Origin: Aquisalimonas sp.
GTDB taxonomy: Bacteria; Pseudomonadota; Gammaproteobacteria; Nitrococcales; Aquisalimonadaceae
Reading direction: 5' to 3'
DNA: 33,603 nt
NCBI RefSeq assembly: GCF_007120195.1
Contig: NZ_SKOG01000247.1
Span: 1-33,603 of the forward strand
Shown here: one piece after another, positions 10,491 through 18,261 of the stretch
Layout of the letters: each line of letters begins with the position of its first letter
How positions within the stretch are numbered: the stretch's first letter is position 1
Notes under the pieces: model-generated
Seen by the model: only the letters and a program-made list of their open reading frames with translations
Databases searched by the model: none
Told to the model about the DNA's origin: nothing
Program-made: the position numbers and the translations under genes

Positions 10491-11921
10491 ATGACCAAAC
10501 AAGCAACCATCGCCGCGGGTCTGGCCGCGGTCAGTCTTATTGGCGCCCAGGCGGTCCAAGCGGGGCAGTCGGCGGGGGCGCAACTAACCTATGGTGCCGC
10601 CCCTCATGAACTGACCGTCACCGCCACCGCGAATCCGGCCACCCCATCCCTGGGGGATCGGCGGATTCGCGTTGGCATTTTCTCAAGTATCGGCGGGGGC
10701 TTGGAGATTGGTGCGGCCGACGATTTCGACCGTGATGTCGAGCAGATCGCTGACGACTTCTCCACTCTTGAATCCCGGATTCAGAATCTTGACGAGCAGG
10801 CAACCCTCGAAGAGTACGCGGCGGTGATCGATGCCGTAGTCGCCTACGAAGCCAGCAGCAACCACCTGGTGAACAACCTCGCAGACGACGCGTACATCAA
10901 GGTCAACGCCAGTGCCACCGGTCCAGGTGCTCCATTGAGTATTCGCTCCGAGCAACTGGACGGCGTGATTACGTTGGATTACGGCGTCTACCTGGAAGGG
11001 CGCGTGGGAGTGTCCTCGAGCGGCGATGCCTTCAACACCGGGCTCGCCGACTTTGATACCGATCGTCTCGGTGAAGGCGCCGACTTCGAGGTCATTCCGA
11101 GCGACGATGGCTACGCGGTGCTGCGCATTGATCCGGGCGGCGATGGCAGCTTTGAAGAGTTTGAATTCCGCCCCAGTAACGACGCCGGTCTCGCGGTCCA
11201 GGGCGGCGTCGTCAGGCGCCTGAGCGGCGGCTATGCACGTCAACTCTGGAGCGACGCGGCCGGCACACTGCATGTCGGGACCACACTGAGCGCGTACCGC
11301 GTAACGCTGGCACGCTCCGGCGCGCTGCTCGATGACTCGGATGACACCGGCGAGACGGCCGAGGACGCCTTCGACGAGAACCAGGAGACATCCGGTGGTT
11401 TCGGTGTGCATGCCGGAGCGATGTGGGTGTCGGAAATCTATTCGCTCGGAGCCACGCTTCGGAACATCAACGCGCCGTCCTTCGACTATCCGGACCCCTG
11501 CGACAACCCCGGCAGCAAATCCTGCGCCTTCTTCCAGGCCAATCCCCAGGCCAAGCGCAACGGCAGCTCGTGGACCATGGAGCGGCAGTTGACCCTGGAA
11601 GGTTCAGCCTATACGCCCGACCGCCGTTGGGTGGCCCATGCCGGGCTTGATGCCAACAGCGCTGCCGATACCACCGGGGACGACTACCAGTGGGCAACCA
11701 TCCAGGGCAGCTACATGCCCGACCGGTTCTGGGCGCCAAGCCCGCGCCTGGGGTACAAACGAAACCTCGCCGGCGAACAACTGAGTTACCTGAGCGCGGG
11801 TGCCACCTTCTTCCGGGCATTGCACCTGGATGCCGCCTACGCCCTGGAAAGGAGCTCCTTTGCAGGCGATTCGATTCCCCGCGCCGTCCAGGCGAGTCTT
11901 GGATTGGACCTGCAGTTCTGA
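10491..11921 (+). CDS. TraF-like outer-membrane protein
   Basis: The protein has 476 residues. A signal peptide (about 1-24, ending QAVQA) is followed by an acidic, mostly beta-strand protein and ends GLDLQF with a terminal Phe. The C-terminal part, with YMPDRFWAPSPRLGYKRNLAG and a repeated strand pattern, resembles the chromosomal 'conjugal transfer protein TraF' family (PF13729). That name is misleading, since no conjugation genes are present here. I infer an outer-membrane barrel or surface protein. A helical acidic segment occurs at about residues 80-130. ATG 10491 is preceded by AGGGGG; the upstream extension to 10407 lacks a leader. It is followed after 13 bp by the membrane protein at 11935. 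Confidence 0.75.
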   Translation: MTKQATIAAGLAAVSLIGAQAVQAGQSAGAQLTYGAAPHELTVTATANPATPSLGDRRIRVGIFSSIGGGLEIGAADDFDRDVEQIADDFSTLESRIQNLDEQATLEEYAAVIDAVVAYEASSNHLVNNLADDAYIKVNASATGPGAPLSIRSEQLDGVITLDYGVYLEGRVGVSSSGDAFNTGLADFDTDRLGEGADFEVIPSDDGYAVLRIDPGGDGSFEEFEFRPSNDAGLAVQGGVVRRLSGGYARQLWSDAAGTLHVGTTLSAYRVTLARSGALLDDSDDTGETAEDAFDENQETSGGFGVHAGAMWVSEIYSLGATLRNINAPSFDYPDPCDNPGSKSCAFFQANPQAKRNGSSWTMERQLTLEGSAYTPDRRWVAHAGLDANSAADTTGDDYQWATIQGSYMPDRFWAPSPRLGYKRNLAGEQLSYLSAGATFFRALHLDAAYALERSSFAGDSIPRAVQASLGLDLQF

Positions 11922-11934
11922 GAGGAGAACGGCC

Positions 11935-12741
11935 TTGCGAGAGTGGCTCATCATCCAGCAGCTCTACAGTGAATGCTCGCGAGCGCGCATCCTGCTGGCG
12001 CTGTTGACCCATGACCTGCGCAGTTCCTCCGGAATGGCACTCGGCGTCTGCCTCGTATCCGGACTGACGGCGCTGGCCGTGCTACCGATCCTGACGGAGG
12101 GTTGGTGGACAGCCATCAGTGTTGGCACCGTCGTGCTGATCGTCGGCCTACTCGGTGGCCTTGTGCTCGAGGACAGGGCCGTCGCCGCATTCCAGTATCG
12201 GCACAGCGCGCTCCACCTGAACGGGTTGCTGCGGCGCTATCGGCGCGGCGCGCTGGGTGCGCGGTATACCCTGCTCTGCGAGCGCCTCCGGGACACCGAT
12301 TACTTCTGTTGTGAATCCCTTGAGCGCGCACTGCGCTGCTGCGATGCGGAGCTGGAGATGCAACGCCAGGGTCAACCACAAACGAGCAGCCTCCCCGGTG
12401 GATTGGCCCTGACGGTCTCTGTGGGGCTGCTCGCGGGAGCCCCACACCTCGCTTCGCACGGCATGGACGCGCTCGCGTATGGGACGGGACTGCTCAGTGC
12501 CGGGCTCGCGGCAGTGCTGATCGCCTGGCGGGCGGCGCAGCCGGCGATGGGCCAGAAGGAACAGTTACGCTGCCTGCTTGTCTGGGCCCTGGAGGAAGCT
12601 CGGTCAGCGTCTGTCGAGCGGCTTCACGCTGCGCGGCCAGCTGGCACGGCCCCGGTCATGGCGAGCGGGGCCGTGCCCACATCGCCCAGGCATACCCCAA
12701 CCGCACGGATTCAAGTACCCTCGGAGGCTACTTCCCCATGA
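11935..12741 (+). CDS. Unknown membrane protein with two helix pairs
   Basis: The protein has 268 residues and I do not recognise its family. Helices are predicted at about 34-53 and 58-78, then a cysteine-containing soluble loop with many arginines (about 79-150, including FCCESLERALRCCDAE), then helices at about 155-175 and 180-200, and a polar tail. The start is the TTG at 11935. It lies 13 bp after the TraF-like stop and is preceded by AGAGGAGAAC at ideal distance; the ATG at 11800 would overlap the previous gene by 120 bp. The stop overlaps the next ATG by four bases, so it should be translationally coupled to the serine hydrolase. The tight packing suggests a shared function with its neighbours. 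Confidence 0.65.
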   Translation: MREWLIIQQLYSECSRARILLALLTHDLRSSSGMALGVCLVSGLTALAVLPILTEGWWTAISVGTVVLIVGLLGGLVLEDRAVAAFQYRHSALHLNGLLRRYRRGALGARYTLLCERLRDTDYFCCESLERALRCCDAELEMQRQGQPQTSSLPGGLALTVSVGLLAGAPHLASHGMDALAYGTGLLSAGLAAVLIAWRAAQPAMGQKEQLRCLLVWALEEARSASVERLHAARPAGTAPVMASGAVPTSPRHTPTARIQVPSEATSP

Positions 12742-14033
12742 CACGACAGGAGTTGCGGGCGTTGCAAACGGTATCCCCCGAACAGGCAGGACTCTCCAGT
12801 GAGCGCCTGGGCCGCATCAGCCGCTGGATGCGGGACCATGTCGAGCGCGAGCTGCTCGCCGGCGCGAGCGTTGTGATCAATCGCGGGGGCGAGACCGCCT
12901 GGTTCGACAGCACGGGCTCGCTGGATGTCGAGACGAAAACGCCTGTGCAAGCGGACTCGATCTTCCGCATCTACTCCATGACCAAACCCGTCACCAGCGT
13001 CGCTGCGATGATGCTCTACGAACAGGGTGCTTTTCAGCTGGACGAACCCATCGCGCGATTTCTCCCTGAGTTCAAAAACATGCAGGTGCTCGTCAGCGGC
13101 AGCGTGGACGAGCACCAGTGCTTGCCGGCCCGCAGCCTGATCACGATGCGCCATCTGCTTACGCATACCGCCGGCTTCACCTACGACTTCTTCATGGCCT
13201 CGCCAGTGGATGCCCTGTATAACCGCCACGGGATCAGCTTCGCATCAGGAAGATACGAATTAGCGGAGATGGTGGAACGGCTGGCACAGTTACCGTTGCT
13301 CTTCCACCCCGGCACCCGTTGGAATTACGGCGTCTCGACCGACGTCCTCGGGCGCATTGTGGAAGTCATCTCTGGCAAGCCCCTGGATCAGTTCTTCCAG
13401 GAATACATTTTCCACCCCCTGGGGATGCCTGACACCGCGTTCGCCGTGGACCAACAGCGGCTTGACCGCTTTTCAGCCATGTACACATCCAGCACGCGAA
13501 TGCCCCCGCCGCGCGTCGGCCCGGAGCCGACACTGCTTGCTCCCGAGCTCACAGGTGGGCTGAAGTTGTTTGATCCGGCGGCGGGCGGGCGTTTCGAGGC
13601 GCCGGTGCGCATGTTCTCCGGGGGCGGCGGGCTGACATCGACGATCCCCGACTATCTGCGCTTTTGCCTCATGTTGCGCAACGGCGGCGAGCTGGAGGGC
13701 GCCCGCCTGCTGGGGCGTAAAACGGTGGAGTTCATGCGCAGCAATCACCTGCCGGGCACCATGGCGGACATGGGCGAACCGCGCTTCAACAACTGCCACA
13801 TGGGTGCCGGCCTGGGCTTCGGGCTGGGTTTTGCTGTGGTGCTCAACCCTGCCCGCGCGGAAAGCATGGGCTCCGAGGGCGAATACTTCTGGACCGGCAT
13901 GGCCAATACCCAGTTCTGGATTGACCCGGCGGAGGACCTGATCGTCATCCAGATGGCCCAGCTCATGCCATCGACCCTTGTCCCGATGCGGCGTGAGCTG
14001 CGATCGCTGGTCTACCAGTCCATCATCGACTAG
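12738..14033 (+). CDS. Serine hydrolase of the class C beta-lactamase fold
   Basis: The protein has 431 residues. The catalytic Ser-x-x-Lys is in IYSMTKPVTS (Ser80, Lys83) and the tyrosine in RWNYGVSTDVLG (Tyr197). The C-terminal FWTGMANTQFWIDP takes the place of the KTG element. This is the esterase/DD-peptidase-like 'beta-lactamase-related serine hydrolase' group (PF00144), whose members often hydrolyse small esters rather than beta-lactams. No signal peptide is visible, so it is probably cytosolic. The ATG overlaps the preceding stop by four bases. The substrate is unknown. Confidence 0.9.
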   Translation: MTRQELRALQTVSPEQAGLSSERLGRISRWMRDHVERELLAGASVVINRGGETAWFDSTGSLDVETKTPVQADSIFRIYSMTKPVTSVAAMMLYEQGAFQLDEPIARFLPEFKNMQVLVSGSVDEHQCLPARSLITMRHLLTHTAGFTYDFFMASPVDALYNRHGISFASGRYELAEMVERLAQLPLLFHPGTRWNYGVSTDVLGRIVEVISGKPLDQFFQEYIFHPLGMPDTAFAVDQQRLDRFSAMYTSSTRMPPPRVGPEPTLLAPELTGGLKLFDPAAGGRFEAPVRMFSGGGGLTSTIPDYLRFCLMLRNGGELEGARLLGRKTVEFMRSNHLPGTMADMGEPRFNNCHMGAGLGFGLGFAVVLNPARAESMGSEGEYFWTGMANTQFWIDPAEDLIVIQMAQLMPSTLVPMRRELRSLVYQSIID

Positions 14034-14110
14034 TGTTCTGGTTTGTGAGCCCGCGATTTCGGCACACACTTGACTCAATCAGAATCCTGGCACGGGAGAT
14101 CCGCTCGCCG

Positions 14111-15004
14111 ATGCGCAAAGTCTTCCTGGTCGACAACGGCTCTCTGCGCCCCTCGTCCACACTGAACCTGCGGCGGGTAGCCGCAGCCCTGACCACACGC
14201 ACCAGCGTGGAGGTGGAGCCCGTCTCGCTGCTGCACTCCAACAAGGTGCCGGCAGCGGACCTGGGCGGTGAAGCCGCCAAGACGTTCGGCCCCACCGCGA
14301 CGCGCTGGGCCAAGCATGGCGTCGATGACATCATCATCCTGCCGTTTTTCTTCGGGCCCAGCCGGGCGCTCACCGACTACGTGCCCGAGCGGGTGCGAAC
14401 ACTCCAGGAAAACTGTCCGGATGTGCGTGTTCGCGTTGCCCGGCCGCTGATGGATCTACACGGCACCACAGACCTTCGGCTGGCCCAGATTCTAAAAGAC
14501 GGGGTACTTGCGGCCACGGGAGAGGATAGACCGGCGGTCGCACTCGTGGACCACGGCAGCCCGATCCCTGAGGTCACCGCCGTGCGCAACGTGCTGGCGG
14601 GACAACTGAGCGTGCTGCTCGCCGGCCAGGTCTCGCGGGTGACCGGCGCCTCCATGGAGCGTCGGGAGGGCGACGCATACCGTTTCAATGAGCCGCTGCT
14701 GGAACGCTTGCTTGACCGCCCGGGCTTCCGCGACCAGCACGTGGTGGTGTCAATGCTGTTCCTCTCCCCGGGCCGCCACGCCGGCGAGGATGGCGATGTG
14801 GCAACAATCTGCAACGATGCGCAAGCCCGGAACCCCCGGCTGCGAACGACGATGACGCGCCTCGCTGGCGAGCACGATACGATTGTGGACATCCTCGCAG
14901 ACCGACTTCACGAGACCGTCAACGATGGCCCCATCCTGCTGGAGCAGCGGCCTGAGCTGACACGCGCGATTGCAGGCGAACAGCGATTCCCTGGTGTCCA
15001 GTAA
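14111..15004 (+). CDS. Two-domain CbiX/SirB-like chelatase-family protein
   Basis: The protein has 297 residues and two chelatase-like halves. The N-terminal half begins KVFLVDNGSLRPSS and the C-terminal half contains VALVDHGSPIPE (His148) and SPGRHAGEDGD (His223). In class II chelatases such as sirohydrochlorin cobalto- or ferrochelatase, the metal-binding histidines occupy these positions. Here the first half has Asn9 where His is expected and lacks a second His, so only the C-terminal half looks able to bind a metal. No other cobalamin or siroheme genes are in the window. ATG 14111 is chosen since the conserved first strand starts there; GGGAG lies upstream. The extension to 14033 is unlikely to be coding. 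Confidence 0.75.
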   Translation: MRKVFLVDNGSLRPSSTLNLRRVAAALTTRTSVEVEPVSLLHSNKVPAADLGGEAAKTFGPTATRWAKHGVDDIIILPFFFGPSRALTDYVPERVRTLQENCPDVRVRVARPLMDLHGTTDLRLAQILKDGVLAATGEDRPAVALVDHGSPIPEVTAVRNVLAGQLSVLLAGQVSRVTGASMERREGDAYRFNEPLLERLLDRPGFRDQHVVVSMLFLSPGRHAGEDGDVATICNDAQARNPRLRTTMTRLAGEHDTIVDILADRLHETVNDGPILLEQRPELTRAIAGEQRFPGVQ

Positions 15005-15232
15005 CCGCATCACCTCGGCCATGTAAGGCTCCAAAACGCCGGTGTTGCTTTTCGGAACATGACCGGACTTCGCCGCCAGAGCACGCATCTCCACCTCCGT
15101 CCGCTCGCGGACAACCGCGGCTCGCTCTTCGGAGCTACGGGAATCCTCTGCGAGCTCTTGCACGGCGTCCATCCACATCCCGCTGCGTCTCCGGGATCGC
15201 CTGCGCCATGGCCGACAGCGGCGCATGGACAC
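15005..15232 (-). pseudogene. Coding-like remnant on the minus strand, possibly frameshifted
   Basis: Between the CbiX-like gene and the lipoprotein gene, the minus strand has a stretch with coding character: helical and charged residues such as AVQELAEDSRSSEER and VEMRALAAKSGHVP, with mostly G or C third positions. A start-like segment, AMAQAIPETQRD, lies just upstream but in another frame, suggesting a frameshift around 15195. The open frame continues to 14750 antisense to the CbiX-like gene, where it is probably meaningless. It may be a decayed small helical protein, perhaps phasin-like, but I cannot identify the family. The rest of the gap to 15437 shows no gene. Confidence 0.3.
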
Positions 15233-15437
15233 AAGCCTTTCCAGTGGGCTACATTGACGACACGATAATGGCTACTGCCCAAGGATTGGTCGCACCAGCA
15301 TTCGCGCCCTACCGACCCCTACACGTCCCGCCACGCAGGAGCCTTGAGCAGAGGATTAAGGAAGATCGCGCACCGGCTGATCCAACGGCTACCCGCGCCG
15401 ACACGCCGGTGTATTCGCGCTTTGAAGGAGCAAGCAA

Positions 15438-16829
15438 ATGCGTGCATACCGTCGTCGAGCCACGGCAGCTCTGATCGCCGCCGGCGTTCTGGGTCTGGGG
15501 GGATGTTTCGGCAGTGGCAACAGCAGCCGTGGTGGTGACGTTGAAACGCGCCCCCACGACCAACGTGAGTTTGTCATCAACACGGAGCGATCGGACCCCC
15601 TCGAGGAACTGCCGGGGCTCCCCACGCAGCGCTGGACCGGCGAACTCAATGGGGCCGCCTACCACGTTGAAGTCCCCGAGCGCGACTGGAACGAAATCCT
15701 TGTGATGTACGCCCACGGTTTCCGGGGCGATGACAAGGATCTGTACGTCTCCAACCCTCGGATCCGCGAGTTTCTGATCGAGCAGGGCTTTGCCTGGGCG
15801 GCGTCGAGCTTCAGCACCAACTTCTACGATGTGCGCGCCGGAGTCGAGGACACCAATGCCCTGGCACTGGCCTTCCAGGAGATCGCCGCGGAGAACGGAC
15901 GCGACGACCTGCCCGCCCCGTCGCGACAGTACATCATGGGGATCTCCATGGGCGGTCACGTAACGGCTGCAGCCATCGAGCAGGAAACGCGGCAGACCGC
16001 CAACAACGTGGTGGACTACCAGGGCGCCGCCCCGTTCTGCGGGGTCATGGGCGACACCGAGCTATTCAACTATTTCCTGGCCTACCACCTCGCCGCCATG
16101 GAACTCGCCGAGGTCGGTACACGGTTCCCCGTGCCGGAACAGGATGCGCCAGACATCGTCGCGGCGATTCGCGACCACCTTTGGGAGGATTACCCGGAGG
16201 AGGTCAATGCGCGGGGCCAGGAACTCAAGGACGTGCTGATGCACCTCTCCGGTGGCGAGCGGCCGGGGTACGCGGCCGCGTTCGCCGGATGGCAAGACCT
16301 ACTGCAAGGCTTCATCGCAGACGACGGCACCATTGACGGCATTCTCAATGCCAACGTCCTGGATACCAGTGGAATCACCTACCGGGGTGCCGACGGCACA
16401 CCAACGGATTTCAACGATGACATCCTGACCGTGAGGCCGGACGACGGCGCCAATGCACGCCGGGCCGACGGCCTGCGCTGGATCCCCAGGGTTCTCGGCC
16501 AATTCAGCGTTCCCGTTGTCAGCACCCACACCACTGGTGATCTATTCGTTCCCTTCAGCATGCAGCAGATCTACGCCCGGCGTGCCAACGAGAACGGCAA
16601 CGATTCCCGCCTGGTGCAGCGCGCCGTCAGGACGACGGGGCATTGCGATTTCACCGTGCAGGAAAAAGTCGAGTCGTTCATGGCGATGCACGAATGGGTA
16701 GAGACTGCGGACAAGCCGACCGGGGACAACATCCTTGACCCCGGCATCGTGAGCGATCCGGATTTCGGTTGCGAGTTCACGACGGCCGATCGCCTGGACC
16801 AAGGCATCGGGCCATGCCCCACTGAGTGA
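15438..16829 (+). CDS. Lipoprotein alpha/beta hydrolase
   Basis: The protein has 463 residues. A lipoprotein signal ends in GLGGC with Cys23 as the lipidated residue. It is followed by a Gly/Ser-rich linker (FGSGNSSRGG), so the enzyme is anchored to a membrane facing the periplasm or outside. The hydrolase core has the oxyanion-type AHGFRGDD near residue 93, the nucleophile elbow GISMGGH (Ser170), a likely acid in TTGDLFVP and the histidine in TTGHCDFT. An insertion of about 150 residues between the elbow and the acid forms a helical cap. AAGGAG precedes the ATG. The substrate is unknown; an esterase or polyester depolymerase-like activity is only a guess. It converges on the 16949-17491 gene. 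Confidence 0.85.
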   Translation: MRAYRRRATAALIAAGVLGLGGCFGSGNSSRGGDVETRPHDQREFVINTERSDPLEELPGLPTQRWTGELNGAAYHVEVPERDWNEILVMYAHGFRGDDKDLYVSNPRIREFLIEQGFAWAASSFSTNFYDVRAGVEDTNALALAFQEIAAENGRDDLPAPSRQYIMGISMGGHVTAAAIEQETRQTANNVVDYQGAAPFCGVMGDTELFNYFLAYHLAAMELAEVGTRFPVPEQDAPDIVAAIRDHLWEDYPEEVNARGQELKDVLMHLSGGERPGYAAAFAGWQDLLQGFIADDGTIDGILNANVLDTSGITYRGADGTPTDFNDDILTVRPDDGANARRADGLRWIPRVLGQFSVPVVSTHTTGDLFVPFSMQQIYARRANENGNDSRLVQRAVRTTGHCDFTVQEKVESFMAMHEWVETADKPTGDNILDPGIVSDPDFGCEFTTADRLDQGIGPCPTE

Positions 16830-16863
16830 CACATCCTTGCGCGACAGGCATGAGACATGAAAT

Positions 16864-16890
16864 GGCCTAATGGTATCCCATCAGGCCTTT
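16864..16890. terminator. Hairpin between convergent genes
   Basis: GGCCTAATGG and CCATCAGGCC form a stem with one internal mismatch around a short TATC loop, followed by TTT on the plus strand and ATTT on the minus strand. It lies 34 bp after the lipoprotein stop and 58 bp from the stop of the opposing gene. It is a plausible but weak bidirectional terminator. Confidence 0.45.
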
Positions 16891-16948
16891 ACGACCGTCC
16901 AGAGTCGCTCATCCCGGCGAACGCCCGAGACCGCAACCCCGCGGGCGC

Positions 16949-17491
16949 CTACTCATCCATCACCCGCATGATGGCGTCCCGATTACGGCGGACGGCCTCA
17001 ACATCGCTTTCCGGGACATCCTCGAACATGCCAGAGAGCATTTCCATTTGACTTGTCATCTGCTCGCGCATCTGTGCCTTTTGCTCATCCGACAGGTGCG
17101 GGGCGTCCTCGATCTCCTGCAGCGCTTGTTCCATTTCGCGCTCCATCTCCGGGCTGACCCCGCTCTCAGCGGCCATCATGGCACGAAAGATCCGACTGCC
17201 GGTTGCGGACCATTCGTCCACGTCGCTGTACCCGTGGCGCTCAATTATCTGCTCCGCTTCGCGGTGTTCCCGAACCGAGTCCGACAGCATGCTCTCGAAG
17301 TCCAAGTCTCCCGGGTCCACGTCGGCATCGAACTCCTCCTCGTCCAGGTCTGGCTGCGCTTCACCCCACTCCTGCAAATCCTTCATGGAACCGAGCCATT
17401 GATCAATGGCCGCATCATCCAGGGCATGGGCATTTGCGAAAACCAGCACACCAGCAAGAGCGAGCGCAAGCCCGGTCAGTCGTATCGACAT
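16949..17491 (-). CDS. Unknown acidic secreted protein
   Basis: The protein has 180 residues. A signal peptide (about 1-24, cleaved near NAHA) is followed by a very acidic helical protein. Residues 45-65 are dominated by Asp and Glu (DLDEEEFDADVDPGDLDFES). Residues 115-160 are rich in Met, Glu and Gln (EMEREMEQALQEIE, MREQMTSQMEML), as in a coiled coil. I do not recognise the family. GGAG lies about 8 bases before the ATG. The acidity would suit a periplasm exposed to high salt. It stands alone, opposite to the lipoprotein hydrolase. Confidence 0.75.
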   Translation of the reverse strand: MSIRLTGLALALAGVLVFANAHALDDAAIDQWLGSMKDLQEWGEAQPDLDEEEFDADVDPGDLDFESMLSDSVREHREAEQIIERHGYSDVDEWSATGSRIFRAMMAAESGVSPEMEREMEQALQEIEDAPHLSDEQKAQMREQMTSQMEMLSGMFEDVPESDVEAVRRNRDAIMRVMDE

Positions 17492-18261
17492 AAAAGCATC
17501 TCCATTCCGTGATCCTAGCAGCGACGTACAGACACCGCGTCCACTCTAATCGGCCTGAGCAGCACTGGCCACACCAAAATTGGCCACCAAGCGTGGGAGC
17601 TCCCGCATATCACCTGACCGCCCAACAGGGGGCTCACCAGGCGCGTGTCGCGGGAGGCGACATTCGCCCTGGAGTCCGGATCGACTGGGTGCTGATCCGC
17701 ATACCGAGGGCCAGAATCGCTGGCTCTGACAATCGCAAAGCATTGCAGCCCCGCGAGCGGCAGCCGAAACTGGTGACGCCCGGTGTGGCGTTGCTCTGCG
17801 GTCACGCCGAAACCCGGGGCACGAGCCGTTTGAGGGCGTTGTCCGCTTGCGGGCACGCGGCGCGACGCAAGAGTTTCTTGATTTTTGCGCAAACGCGATT
17901 ACTACTGTTACAGGCGAAGCCGTCTGGCGCGTGGTTGTATTGCAGTCACCGTGGCTACACCCTTGATGGAGGCGTCACCCTCTCGCCACACGCGGCCGGC
18001 CCCGGATGGCCACAGCGCGCAGAGCACGGCATTACAGGGAGCCAGTGGCGATCACGCCGCTCTGCAAGCCTTGCCGCGAGTGTTGTCCGGGCCCGCGCGT
18101 TCAACGGCTCATCGATGATCAGTATGGGCATGGGGAGACGGCATCCGGCGGGTGTCGCGGTTATTGAGCCCGAAGCCCCGTCAGGCGGCGAGATCAAAGG
18201 TCCTGATCGAATCAGGTCGTGCATCGCACAAGACCATCAAGACTCTCGGAGGAGACACACC
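17492..18261 (+). other. 770-bp gap without a supported gene
   Basis: Open frames run through this region on both strands, but their translations are rich in Arg, Pro and Ser, have no ribosome sites and no recognisable motif. Near 17563-17588 the motif TGGCCAC occurs twice around an AAAAT core. This resembles the terminal repeats of some insertion sequences, but no transposase or second end is visible. The last part holds the ribosome site and a small dyad before the acyl-CoA synthetase gene. It may contain decayed DNA or a long promoter region. Confidence 0.4.
18202..18216 (+). promoter_or_regulatory. Small dyad upstream of the acyl-CoA synthetase
   Basis: CCTGATCGAATCAGG is a perfect 6-bp inverted repeat around CGA, located 45 bp before the start codon at 18262. 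Its position suits a repressor operator or a leader hairpin. It does not match the FadR or PsrA operators I know. Confidence 0.3.

Noticed and set aside
17563-17588. TGGCCAC repeats as an insertion-sequence end
   Set aside because: Only one possible end is visible, with no transposase, no matching far end and no target duplication.
17515-17892. 125-codon minus-strand frame in the large gap
   Set aside because: It has a TTG start without a ribosome site, no motif and a composition like shadow frames.
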